Notes: generated by a model not told the origin, from the sequence alone. Shown: positions 1 to 7,886, counted from the stretch's first letter. The stretch is 12,428 nucleotides of DNA from an uncultured Porphyromonadaceae bacterium (GCA_900548875.1 URMA01000092.1:1-12428); one strand, 5' to 3'. Numbers and translations are program-made.

Positions 1-650
1 GCGTCGACTTCGTGGTTGACCTCCATGCGCAGTGCCTGGAACACTTGTGCCAGTTCTTTCTTTTCCTGGCGGGGATTGATGAACGGCTTTATGATTTCCA
101 GCAGGTCGGCAATCGTGACGATTTCACGCGTGCTGCGTGCCTTGACCAGCGCTTCTGCAATGCGGCGCGCGTTTTTCAGCTCTCCGAAGAGCCGGAATAT
201 GCGGGTGAGCGCGTCGACGTCGTATTCCGCAATCACTTTTCTTGCATCCAGACTGTCGTCGCGGTTCATGCGCATGTCGAGCACTCCTTCGCAGTAGCGG
301 AACGAGAATCCGCGCTCTCCGTCGTCGAAGTGATGGAACGAAACGCCCAAATCAGCCAAAATGCCGTCGACTTCCGTCACTTTGTAGTAGCGCAGGAAGT
401 TCGACAGAAAACGGAAGTTGCCGTGGATGAAGGTGAACCGGGGGTCATCGATGCGGTTGGCATAGGCATCCATGTCCTGGTCGAAGCTGTAAAGACGTCC
501 GTTTTTGTCGAGATGGGTAAGTATGGCACGTGAATGGCCTCCACCGCCGAACGTGACGTCGACATAGGTGCCGTCCGGCTTGATTCCCAGTCCGTCGATT
601 GTTTCTGCCAACAGGGCGGGGATGTGGTATGTGGCTTGTTCTTTTTCCAT
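1..650 (-). CDS. rsmH: 16S rRNA (cytosine(1402)-N(4))-methyltransferase RsmH, 3' end beyond the window
   Basis: The minus strand, read from ATG at 650-648, is open to the window edge (216 full codons of a family usually near 300), so the gene runs off the left end. It is the SAM-dependent enzyme that N4-methylates C1402 of 16S rRNA in the ribosomal P site. Visible hallmarks are the N-terminal HIPALLAETIDGL segment, the SAM-binding loop DVTFGGGGHS (about residues 31-40), the acidic FDQDMDA after the next strand, ADLGVS followed by RGFSF and LDMRMN (about residues 97-131), and KKELAQVFQALRMEVN near the edge. Between GFSF and LDMRM it reads RYCEGV, a little unlike the more usual acidic or proline-containing turn. 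RsmH normally lies early in the dcw division and cell-wall cluster, so ftsL, ftsI and mur genes would be expected to the left. No mraZ is seen upstream. I saw no exact TAnnTTTG promoter for this strand. Identification is firm. Confidence 0.96.
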   Translation of the reverse strand, partial: MEKEQATYHIPALLAETIDGLGIKPDGTYVDVTFGGGGHSRAILTHLDKNGRLYSFDQDMDAYANRIDDPRFTFIHGNFRFLSNFLRYYKVTEVDGILADLGVSFHHFDDGERGFSFRYCEGVLDMRMNRDDSLDARKVIAEYDVDALTRIFRLFGELKNARRIAEALVKARSTREIVTIADLLEIIKPFINPRQEKKELAQVFQALRMEVNHEVD

Positions 651-844
651 TTTTCCGTGCATTATACTTTAATTTGCGTGTAAAGTTATATATAATTTGT
701 ATTATTCTCATAATCAAATAGCTGTTTTTTCTTCAAATTCACCGAAAAGTTATTAACAATTTATGTAGTTCACCTGATTGTCAGTGATTTAATGTGTTGA
801 AAAATATTGTGTGCGTGAGTTTGCGTTTGCAAATTTTACAAGTT

Positions 845-1010
845 GCATTTCCATACAGCAAATTGGGGGTTGCAGCGGTTTCCGGGAGGTTTGCGATTGC
901 TTTTAGGGGACGGTTCGGGGCGGTTCAAGTTCGCTTCTTCCGATGTGCATTTTGGTAGGATTGGGTGGGGGTATCGGCTGCTTTCAGCGGTAAAAATGAT
1001 AGTAATCAGT
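845..1010. other. G-rich intergenic block, candidate dispersed repeat
   Basis: The 478-bp gap between rsmH and the nuclease gene (651-1128) is mostly A/T-rich, but about 845-1010 is sharply different: many G runs on the plus strand, with GGGG tracts near 865, 907, 917 and 965. Both strands contain short open frames across it (843-1049 plus, 836-1153 minus), but neither has a recognisable fold, signal peptide or start context. Their translations remind me, from memory only, of spurious hypothetical proteins that recur in Bacteroidales genomes, which would fit a multi-copy intergenic element. No terminal inverted repeats or target duplication were found. The rest of the gap, 651-844, is A/T-rich with nothing I can assign. 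Confidence 0.3.
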
Positions 1011-1076
1011 GTATTTTTAGGTTTTTTAAGCGAAAAAACACTCCGATGATAGGGTAAATGATAATTTTTTGTTATT

Positions 1077-1104
1077 TTTGACCCCCTGTTTTTATTTAAT
1101 TTTG
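1077..1104 (+). promoter_or_regulatory. Probable promoter of the nuclease-receptor-lipoprotein genes
   Basis: TAATTTTG at 1097-1104 fits the Bacteroidetes -7 element TAnnTTTG exactly and lies 24 bp before the nuclease ATG. The nearest upstream TTTG (1077-1080) is only 16 bp away instead of the usual 19-21, so the -33 element is weak or displaced. The expected transcript would have a leader of roughly 15-20 nt. Confidence 0.5.
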
Positions 1105-1128
1105 CAAGGCTAAAACTAAGTAACACAT

Positions 1129-2175
1129 ATGAAACGAATTTTTTCGCTTGCATTGGCGGTCTTGCTGGTCTGTCCGGTGCTTTTTTCTCAACAAGGGAAA
1201 CGCTTTCAAGTCGCGGGCGTAGCCTTCTACAACTTGGAGAACTTGTTTGACACCATTAACAGTAATGGAAACTATGATTTGGAATTTTCCCCTGAAGGCC
1301 AACGCCGTTGGGATGGAAAGAAGTATTGGAGCAAAATTAAAAACATGGCTTATGCCATTAAAAATCTTAAGTCTGACATTACCCCGATGGGTCCGGCCGT
1401 AATCGGTGTTTCTGAAATTGAAAACCGTTCCGTTCTGGAAGATTTGGTAAGGGACCCGCAAATCAAAGATTACAACTATCAGATTGTGCATCATGACTCT
1501 CCCGACCGTCGTGGTGTGGATGTGGGTATGCTCTATAACCCCCGTATGTTCCAGGTGCTTAATGTTACACACCATCGGCTGACGGTGGAGGGCGAACCGA
1601 ATTTCCTTACCCGCGACCAGACTTGTGTGACGGGGTTGCTGATGGGCGAAAAAATAAGTATCATTGTCAATCACTGGCCGTCGCGTACGGGCGGTGAAAA
1701 GAAGTCCCGCCACTTGCGTGAGGCTGCCGCCGCTTTGTGTAAGCACATTGCCGATTCCGTGCTTGCGGTCGACCCGAACCAGGGCGTGATTGTGATGGGT
1801 GACTTGAACGACGACCCGTTCAATACCAGTTGTGCGGAAGTGCTTGGTGCTGTCCGCAAGGCAAAAGATGTCAAGAAAAACGGCTTCTACAATCCTTGGT
1901 GGGATGTGCTCGACAAGGGTATCGGTTCGCTGGCCTATCGCGGACAGTGGAATCTGTTTGACCAGATTATCATCAGTTCCTATCTCGTAGGCAAGGACCG
2001 TTCCACTTGGAAATATTTCAAGTGTAAGGTGCATAACGATATTCCGGGAATGAAGACAACCGAAGGCGACCGTCAGGGCTATCCGCTCCGTACCTTCTCG
2101 GCCGGCATTTTCCTGAATGGTTTTAGCGACCACTATCCAACGCAAATCTTTTTGACGCGCGAAGTTGCGCAATAG
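1129..2175 (+). CDS. Secreted endonuclease/exonuclease/phosphatase-family enzyme
   Basis: The 348-residue product begins with a Sec signal peptide (MKRIFSLALAVLLVCPVLFS, cleavage near residue 20). It then has the full set of motifs of the Mg-dependent EEP superfamily (DNase I, exonuclease III, phosphodiesterases): FYNLENLFDT at 33-42; the metal-binding glutamate in GVSEIEN (E96); RRGVDVGMLY at 127-136; NHWPSR at 181-186 with the catalytic-type histidine; GDLNDDP at 224-230 with the Asp/Asn pair; and the C-terminal SDH triad piece FSDHYP at 332-337. All catalytic positions are present, so it should be active on phosphodiesters or phosphomonoesters outside the cytoplasm. Nuclease activity is the likeliest of the family's activities but cannot be told from sequence alone. 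It starts the three-gene set and lies 111 bp before the receptor gene. The start is fixed by the signal peptide and by a -7 promoter element just upstream. Confidence 0.9.
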   Translation: MKRIFSLALAVLLVCPVLFSQQGKRFQVAGVAFYNLENLFDTINSNGNYDLEFSPEGQRRWDGKKYWSKIKNMAYAIKNLKSDITPMGPAVIGVSEIENRSVLEDLVRDPQIKDYNYQIVHHDSPDRRGVDVGMLYNPRMFQVLNVTHHRLTVEGEPNFLTRDQTCVTGLLMGEKISIIVNHWPSRTGGEKKSRHLREAAAALCKHIADSVLAVDPNQGVIVMGDLNDDPFNTSCAEVLGAVRKAKDVKKNGFYNPWWDVLDKGIGSLAYRGQWNLFDQIIISSYLVGKDRSTWKYFKCKVHNDIPGMKTTEGDRQGYPLRTFSAGIFLNGFSDHYPTQIFLTREVAQ

Positions 2176-2198
2176 ACGATACCGGCATGTCGGGCCTT

Positions 2199-2227
2199 GT
2201 TTGCATGGCAGGACGATCCATGCAGGC
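2199..2227 (+). other. Stem-loop between nuclease and receptor genes
   Basis: TGCATGG (2202-2208) pairs with CCATGCA (2218-2224) around a 9-nt loop, and G-U/G-C pairs extend the stem to 2199/2227. A short run of five T (2241-2245) follows 13 bp later, not directly after the stem, so this is not a classical terminator. It could be a processing or mRNA-stability element that sets different expression of the enzyme and the receptor. No promoter consensus is visible between it and the receptor start. Confidence 0.35.
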
Positions 2228-2286
2228 GGGGCTGCGGCTGTTTTTATGAGGAATTTTCTTAAAATAATTATAAACCCGTAGTTTTT

Positions 2287-5040
2287 ATGAGAATGAAACT
2301 GTTTTTACTGCTGCTCATTCTTGCAGTGATGCCGGTTGCCGCACAGCAATCCGGACTGCAGGGTGTGGTGGTCGATGCTGAAAGCGGAGCTCCGATCGTG
2401 GGCGCTACTGTTCTCCTGCCGGAGCAGGGAATCAGTGTCACTACCGGACCGAGCGGAGATTTTCAAATTTCAAATGCAAAACCGGGCAACCATCAGCTGA
2501 ACATTCTTGTATATGGATACAAGGATTATTACGACGGCATCGTGGTTTCCGGCACAGGAGTGACTAATCTTGGCGAATTGAAGGTAGTGCCTGAGAAGGG
2601 TTCTACGCTTCATAGCGAAGAATTCTTGCTGCTTGACGAAAGCCAGCTGGAGGATGAAGAAGGCAACGACCAGTCCATCGGTATGCTGACTGGTGCTTCC
2701 GACGACATTTTCTACAGTTCGGCAAACTATGATTTCAGCATCATGCGTTTCCGTATCCGCGGTTACGACAGCGAATACTCGCAGATGTTTATCAACGGCG
2801 TGCAGTTTACCGATGCTATCCGCGGTCGTTTCAACTATTCCACGCTCGGCGGTCTGAACCAGGCGTTCAAGAGCCGCACGGTCGGTTTGGGACAGAATGT
2901 GACGAGTTTCTCGCTGGGTGAAATCGGCGGTGCAAGCAATATCAACACGATGGCAAAGGACTACGCTCCGGGATTCCGAGGTACGCTTTCGTATACGAAC
3001 GGTGCCTATTCAACCCGCGGCATGGTGACTTATTCTACCGGCTTGAACGACAAGGGCTGGGCATTTACGCTCTCAGCCGTAGGACGCTACAGCAAGGAAG
3101 GTATTACGGAAGGTACGTTCTACCATTCCGGTGGTCTTTTCCTTTCGTTGCAAAAGGTGTTCAACGACGAACACAGCCTCGGCATTACCCTTTACGGCGC
3201 ACCGACACAACGTGCCACTTCGTCGGCCACTTACGAAGAAGTCTATCAGTTGACGAATTACATGTATAACCCTAACTGGGGTTGGTTTAACGGCGAGAAA
3301 CGTGCCGCACGTATCGTCGAATCGTTCGACCCGACAGCCATTATCAACTGGATATGGACACCGAAGACCGGCACATCGCTGAATACCGGTGTGGCTATCC
3401 GCCAGTCGAACTATTCGTCATCGGCTCTCAACTGGTACAATGCCGCTGACCCGCGTCCTGACTACTACCGTTATCTTCCGTCCTACTATAAGGACAATCA
3501 GGAGGCCGTTGACCTTTATACCCAATTGTGGCAGAACGACCAGAGCGTAAGCCAGATTAACTGGGACAACCTCTATCGTGTCAACTTGCTGTCGAAGTAC
3601 GAGCATGAACAGGTGGGCAGCAATTACCGCGGTTCTACTTACATCCTTGAAAACCGCCACAGCGACCAGAAGAACCTGTTCTTCAACTCTACGCTGAACC
3701 ACCGTCTCAACGATTTCATGACCTTGCAGGGCGGTGTAGGCTTGAACCTGACGCAGGCAAGCTACTACAAGACTATCCGCGATTTGCTCGGCGGCGACTA
3801 TTGGACAGATACCGACCAGTTTGCTGAACGCGACTTCCCCGACGACCCGTCAATGCTTCAGAACGACTTGAACAACCCGAACCGCAAGGTGGGTGTCGGC
3901 GATGTGTTCGGCTACAATTATGACATCAATTCCATCATTACCAACATCTGGTTGCAGCACCAAATCAACTTGCAGCACTGGGACATCAACTACGGTGCGC
4001 GCGGTTCATACACGCAATACTACCGCGACGGCCACATGCGCAACGGACGTGCCGAAAACCAAGGCAAACTTTCTTACGGAAAGGGTGAAACCCACCGTTT
4101 CGGCAATGCCATGGTGAAAGCCGGCGCTACCTACAAGATTGACGGCCGCAACTTCTTCGTAGGAAACATTTCCTACGGTTCGCGTGCTCCGCTTGCCGAC
4201 AATGTCTATATCGCTCCGCGTATCAAGGACGAAGTGGCAGCCGACCTCAACAATGAAAAGATTTTCTCGGCCGACCTGAGCTATGTGTTCAACTACAACC
4301 GCTTCCGTGGTACGGTAACCGGTTTCTGGACCAATATCTACGACGCTACGGAACGTTCTTCGTTCTACGACGACAACTTCTCAACCTATACCAACTACGT
4401 TCTTACGGGCGTGAACAAGACGCACAAGGGTGTAGAAGTGGGTGTGGCATTCAAGCTGACTCCTGACATCACTCTTTCGGCTGCCGGAACTTATTCGCGC
4501 TACCAGTACAAGAACCGTCCGACGGGTACACGAAGCTTCGAAAACGGCGTGCGTGCCGATACGACTCAGGTGGTTTACCTGAAGAACTATTTCGTGGGCG
4601 GAACTCCGCAGTCGGCAGTCAACTTCGCTATCGACTATGCCGCTCCGGGAATGTGGTTCTTCAATGTGAACGCTACCTGGCTGGGCGATTCCTATATCGA
4701 CCTTTCTCCGATTCGCCACGAAATGATGCCGAATTTGGCTTCCTTCTGCGAAACTCCGGAAGAATATGTGGCTAAGGTGAAGGAAATCACTACGCAGGAA
4801 AAGCTTCGCAATGCTTTCGTGCTGAATGCAAGCATCGGTAAGGTGTGGTACATTAACCGCAAGCTTTCGATGAACTTTAACCTGAACATCAACAATATCC
4901 TCAACAAGAAGGACATTCAGACCGGCGGTTACCAACAGAGCCGATTTGACTATACGAACTACGATGTCAACAAATATCCGAGCCGTATCTACTATACGCA
5001 GGGTATCCGCATTTTTGCCAACGTAGGCCTTCGTTTCTAA
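2287..5040 (+). CDS. TonB-dependent outer-membrane receptor with carboxypeptidase-regulatory-like N-terminal domain
   Basis: The 917-residue product has a signal peptide (residues 1 to about 20, ending PVAAQ). A carboxypeptidase-D regulatory-like beta-sandwich follows at about 23-105 (GLQGVVVDAESGAPIVGATV, then a GDFQI/GNHQL/YGYKDY pattern), as in Bacteroidetes SusC-like and related receptors. A plug domain lies at about 125-225, with RFRIRGYDSEYSQMFINGV at 154-172 and the typical GGASNINT at 214-221. The rest is rich in aromatic residues and alternating strands, as expected for the 22-strand barrel, and ends in ...FANVGLRF with the terminal Phe common to outer-membrane barrels. It imports a substrate across the outer membrane using TonB/ExbB/ExbD energy. 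No SusD homologue is adjacent; the next gene encodes a different surface lipoprotein. A second in-frame ATG lies two codons downstream (2293). The substrate cannot be read from the sequence, but the upstream phosphodiesterase-type enzyme hints at a phosphorylated or nucleic-acid-derived compound. Confidence 0.92.
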   Translation: MRMKLFLLLLILAVMPVAAQQSGLQGVVVDAESGAPIVGATVLLPEQGISVTTGPSGDFQISNAKPGNHQLNILVYGYKDYYDGIVVSGTGVTNLGELKVVPEKGSTLHSEEFLLLDESQLEDEEGNDQSIGMLTGASDDIFYSSANYDFSIMRFRIRGYDSEYSQMFINGVQFTDAIRGRFNYSTLGGLNQAFKSRTVGLGQNVTSFSLGEIGGASNINTMAKDYAPGFRGTLSYTNGAYSTRGMVTYSTGLNDKGWAFTLSAVGRYSKEGITEGTFYHSGGLFLSLQKVFNDEHSLGITLYGAPTQRATSSATYEEVYQLTNYMYNPNWGWFNGEKRAARIVESFDPTAIINWIWTPKTGTSLNTGVAIRQSNYSSSALNWYNAADPRPDYYRYLPSYYKDNQEAVDLYTQLWQNDQSVSQINWDNLYRVNLLSKYEHEQVGSNYRGSTYILENRHSDQKNLFFNSTLNHRLNDFMTLQGGVGLNLTQASYYKTIRDLLGGDYWTDTDQFAERDFPDDPSMLQNDLNNPNRKVGVGDVFGYNYDINSIITNIWLQHQINLQHWDINYGARGSYTQYYRDGHMRNGRAENQGKLSYGKGETHRFGNAMVKAGATYKIDGRNFFVGNISYGSRAPLADNVYIAPRIKDEVAADLNNEKIFSADLSYVFNYNRFRGTVTGFWTNIYDATERSSFYDDNFSTYTNYVLTGVNKTHKGVEVGVAFKLTPDITLSAAGTYSRYQYKNRPTGTRSFENGVRADTTQVVYLKNYFVGGTPQSAVNFAIDYAAPGMWFFNVNATWLGDSYIDLSPIRHEMMPNLASFCETPEEYVAKVKEITTQEKLRNAFVLNASIGKVWYINRKLSMNFNLNINNILNKKDIQTGGYQQSRFDYTNYDVNKYPSRIYYTQGIRIFANVGLRF

Positions 5041-5093
5041 TCATTCAAAAGCAAATCAAAACGTAAAAACAAAATTAAAACAGAAATAAAGAT

Positions 5094-7226
5094 ATGAAAC
5101 ACATTAAATTATATCTTACAGCTTTGTTGTTTGCCGCTCTTGGTTTTACGAGTTGTAACGACGAGTTCGACACTCCGCCACTCACAGGACCGGTAGCAAC
5201 ACTTCAGCCGAATACGACTATCAGCGAACTGAAGGCTCTCTACTGGCAGGATGCCACTAACTATGTGGACACCGTAGGACTGACAGAGGACGGCCACCAC
5301 ATGGTAATCAAGGGACGCGTTGTCAGCTCCGATGCCAGTGGAAATATCTACAAGAATCTGGTGATTCAGGACGAAACGGCTGCCATCACTTTCTCTATCA
5401 ACGGTACGGACCTGTATAACTCCTATCGCTTGGGCCAGGAAGTGGTAATCGACGTGACGAACATGTATATCGGTAAATATTCCGGTCTGCAGCAGTTCGG
5501 TTTCCCTGACAATGACCCCAGCTTCGGTTGGCAGACAACATTCATGCCGCTTGAGTTCTTCAAGGAACACGTTCAGCTCAACGGTCTGCCCGATGCTTCG
5601 AAAGTCGACACGCTGACCACTACCATGAGCGCTCTTCCGGCTGCTACCGACGTTCAGGGCATTCAGAACATGCAGAGCCGTCTGGTACGCTTCGACAATG
5701 TGTCATGGCAGGAAGCAGGACAGCCTTTTGCCGAATCGGAAAAGACTTTGTCACGTACGCTCGTTGATGCCGAAGGCAAGACGCTGACAGTGCGCAACAG
5801 CGGTTACGCTGATTTCTATAACAAAACTCTTCCGGAAGGAGAAGGTTCTGTAGTCGGTATCCTTGGATATTTCAACGGTACTTGGCAGCTGACGCTCCGT
5901 TCGTATGAGGACTGTATTTTCGGAAGCCAGGAAGGTACAAAGAACAAGCCGTATAAGGTCTCAGAAGCAATTGCCGGCTTGAACGAAAAAGAAGGCTGGG
6001 TAGAAGGTGTTATCGTTGGTGCCGTAGCTCCGGGCGTCAGCAAGGTGGCAAGCAACAGCGACATTGAATGGAAAGCTCCGTTTACGCTCGACAATACGAT
6101 TGTCATTGCAGAAAGTGCTGATGTGCGCGACTATACAAAATGTATGGTTGTCGAACTTCCTGCCAACTCCAAACTTCGTGAAATTGCCAACTTGCAGAAC
6201 AATCCTGACAATGTAGGCGAAACCATCAAGCTGAAAGGTAAGTTTACAACTGTCCTCGGTATGGCCGGTATTTCCGAGAACCTTGGAACTTCAAGCGAAT
6301 TCGTTTATTCCGGTACAGTCACGGTAAGCTCAATTGACGAGAATTTCGATTCTTACGGCGCTTCCATCAGCGGTTTGCTCGAAACCGGCTGGACAAGCGT
6401 GACCGTTCAGGGCAACAAGGATTGGTTCCTGAAAGAGTTCGACAGCAACACTTATGCTTCAATGACAGGTTACAAGGGAACTGCTCCATTTGAATCATGG
6501 TTGATTACTCCGGCCATCAATGTCGACAACTTGGCTGAAAAGGTATTCAGCTTCCGCACACAGGTGGCTGACTACGGTAGTGTAAATTCGAAGTTTGAAG
6601 TTTATGTATTGACATCCAACGATCCGAAAACGGCTACAAAGACAAAAGTCAACCCGGTATTGGCTGACCCTGCAACGGCCGGTTCTACTCCGTACAGCGA
6701 ATGGGCTAATTCCGGAAACATTGACTTGAGCAGCTTCGCAGGTAAGAAGGTATATATCGGTTTCTGCTACTCCGCTACTCAGGATGCAGAATATGCTACT
6801 TGGTGTCTCGACGACGTGAAGGTGGGTACTCGTGGTGAAGAAGCTCCGAATACGGGCGACCGCAACGGTTCTGCTGAAAAGCCTTACACCGTAGCTGATG
6901 TGCTTACCAATGTGCAAGGTACCGGCGTATGGGTGAAGGGCTACATTGTAGGCTATGCTTCTTCTACAGTAGCTACGGAATCAGCCGTATTCGGCGTGAC
7001 AGGCACTGTTTCAAAAACGAACTTGCTCTTGGCTGATTCTGCCAACGAAAAGGATGTCAAGAATTGTATCTCCGTCGCTTTGCCGATTGGAGCTGTGCGT
7101 AATGCCCTCAACCTGAATGAAAATCCGGGTAACCTCGGCAAGCTTCTTACCATCAAGGGTGATTTGGGTACGAACCTTTACATCCCTGGCGTAAAGAGCC
7201 CGACAGAATATAAGTTAGGCGAATAA
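5094..7226 (+). CDS. Surface lipoprotein with DUF5689, two DUF6359-like domains and a choice-of-anchor J-like domain
   Basis: The 710-residue product starts with a lipoprotein signal peptide whose lipobox is FTSC (Cys21). The acidic CNDEFD that follows resembles the Bacteroidetes lipoprotein export signal for display on the cell surface. Four regions can be seen: a DUF5689-like segment (about 40-275; TISELKALYW, then IKGRVVSSDASGNIYKNLVI and ITFSINGTDLY); a DUF6359-like OB-fold segment (about 280-405; KPYKVSEAIAGLN, GWVEGVIVGAV, ending near LKGKFTT); a galactose-binding-like choice-of-anchor J segment (about 410-588; IDENFDSYG, SWLITPAIN, WCLDDVKVG); and a second DUF6359 copy (about 595-710; GSAEKPYTVADVL, GVWVKGYIVGYA, NPGNLGKLLTIKG). 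Domain names are from recall of family patterns. The gene lies 53 bp after the receptor gene, across an A-rich spacer, so it is very probably cotranscribed. It may take the ligand-binding role that SusD has in glycan systems. Function is not proven. Confidence 0.85.
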   Translation: MKHIKLYLTALLFAALGFTSCNDEFDTPPLTGPVATLQPNTTISELKALYWQDATNYVDTVGLTEDGHHMVIKGRVVSSDASGNIYKNLVIQDETAAITFSINGTDLYNSYRLGQEVVIDVTNMYIGKYSGLQQFGFPDNDPSFGWQTTFMPLEFFKEHVQLNGLPDASKVDTLTTTMSALPAATDVQGIQNMQSRLVRFDNVSWQEAGQPFAESEKTLSRTLVDAEGKTLTVRNSGYADFYNKTLPEGEGSVVGILGYFNGTWQLTLRSYEDCIFGSQEGTKNKPYKVSEAIAGLNEKEGWVEGVIVGAVAPGVSKVASNSDIEWKAPFTLDNTIVIAESADVRDYTKCMVVELPANSKLREIANLQNNPDNVGETIKLKGKFTTVLGMAGISENLGTSSEFVYSGTVTVSSIDENFDSYGASISGLLETGWTSVTVQGNKDWFLKEFDSNTYASMTGYKGTAPFESWLITPAINVDNLAEKVFSFRTQVADYGSVNSKFEVYVLTSNDPKTATKTKVNPVLADPATAGSTPYSEWANSGNIDLSSFAGKKVYIGFCYSATQDAEYATWCLDDVKVGTRGEEAPNTGDRNGSAEKPYTVADVLTNVQGTGVWVKGYIVGYASSTVATESAVFGVTGTVSKTNLLLADSANEKDVKNCISVALPIGAVRNALNLNENPGNLGKLLTIKGDLGTNLYIPGVKSPTEYKLGE

Positions 7227-7250
7227 TCATTTGCCGACCAACAGACAGAC

Positions 7251-7290
7251 ATTGCAGCCGTATCGTCGTGATGCGGCTGCAATTTTTTTT
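7251..7290 (+). terminator. Rho-independent terminator of the nuclease-receptor-lipoprotein genes
   Basis: ATTGCAGCCG (7251-7260) pairs perfectly with CGGCTGCAAT (7274-7283). The helix extends inward by four more pairs (one wobble) to a 5-nt loop, and a run of eight T follows (7283-7290). It is 25 bp after the lipoprotein stop codon. Confidence 0.93.
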
Positions 7291-7312
7291 AGGGGAAAAT
7301 ACGTTAAAAAAG

Positions 7313-7342
7313 TTGTAAATGTCTTACGAAATTCTTATCTTG
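7313..7342 (+). promoter_or_regulatory. Probable promoter of the four-gene secreted-protein operon
   Basis: TTG at 7313-7315 and TATCTTG at 7336-7342 are separated by 20 bp, the spacing expected for Bacteroidetes promoters. The -7 element is one T short of the full TAnnTTTG. It lies between the upstream terminator and the first gene, leaving a leader of about 50 nt. Confidence 0.45.
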
Positions 7343-7400
7343 CGAAATGAAATAGAGGTCGTTATTCCATAAACCATTATTCTTATTCCATGAAACAGTT

Positions 7401-7886
7401 ATGAGAATGTTCGTTTTTATATTTCTTGCTTTCTTTTTTGGAGTTGCAGGGGCGCAAAATGCAGGAAACTCGTCGGAGTCTCCGGCAGATTCTATGCCTT
7501 GTGTTAAGTTTGAAGGGCTTGAACAAGGCCATCGTTTTTTCAATTCTCCTTTTTGGGACGATTTCTTCCGTCTTCATTCCAATGACTTTAAGGAATATTA
7601 TAAAATCTCGGCAAAAATGCATCCTGTTCAGAAATACTTTCTGACATATCATTTTCTCGAGCAGCAGGCCTATATTGCTTTTGAAATAAGAGGTGCGGCC
7701 TCTTTTTTCCATGCAGGTGTGATAACCGGCATTTATGCACACGTGGTGAGCTATTTGGATGGGAGAGTGGATACTTCCTATTTTGGTACGGTGATGGACC
7801 CGGCTACCGGTACTTTTCGTGATGTGCCTTTCAGTATGCTGAACGGTGATTTTTATGTGTTTGTTCCCAAAAGCAAGAAAAAATGA
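7401..7886 (+). CDS. Secreted protein of unknown function (161 aa)
   Basis: I do not recognise this family. The product has a clear Sec signal peptide (hydrophobic residues 3-17, cleavage likely after AGA at about 18). The mature part of about 140 residues is rich in aromatic residues (FFNSPFWDDFF, YKISAKMHP, YFLTYHFLEQQAYIAF) and ends in a basic KSKKK tail. It has no further transmembrane segment and no lipobox. The stop codon overlaps the next start as ATGA (7883-7886), which implies translational coupling. The coding sequence is visibly richer in T runs than the receptor and lipoprotein genes upstream. A second in-frame ATG lies at 7407. Confidence 0.72.
   Translation: MRMFVFIFLAFFFGVAGAQNAGNSSESPADSMPCVKFEGLEQGHRFFNSPFWDDFFRLHSNDFKEYYKISAKMHPVQKYFLTYHFLEQQAYIAFEIRGAASFFHAGVITGIYAHVVSYLDGRVDTSYFGTVMDPATGTFRDVPFSMLNGDFYVFVPKSKKK

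Noticed and set aside
12..533. A 173-codon plus-strand frame opposite rsmH
   Set aside because: The minus strand carries clear RsmH motifs throughout; the plus-strand translation shows no family features.
1021..1039. A 7-bp G-T6/A6-C hairpin upstream of the nuclease gene
   Set aside because: The stem is almost all A-T, no transcript is expected to end there, and no T run follows. Probably chance in A/T-rich DNA.
843..1049. A 68-codon frame in the G-rich intergenic block, and the minus-strand frame 836-1153
   Set aside because: No start context, signal or known fold. The minus frame also overlaps the start of the nuclease gene. More likely non-coding or repeat-derived.
1096..2172. A 358-codon minus-strand open frame antisense to the nuclease gene
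   Set aside because: It lies opposite a gene with complete catalytic motifs and a signal peptide. Its translation has no recognisable domain, so it is a shadow frame.
4381..4935. A 184-codon minus-strand frame within the receptor gene
   Set aside because: Fully antisense to the barrel-coding region, with no domain features of its own.
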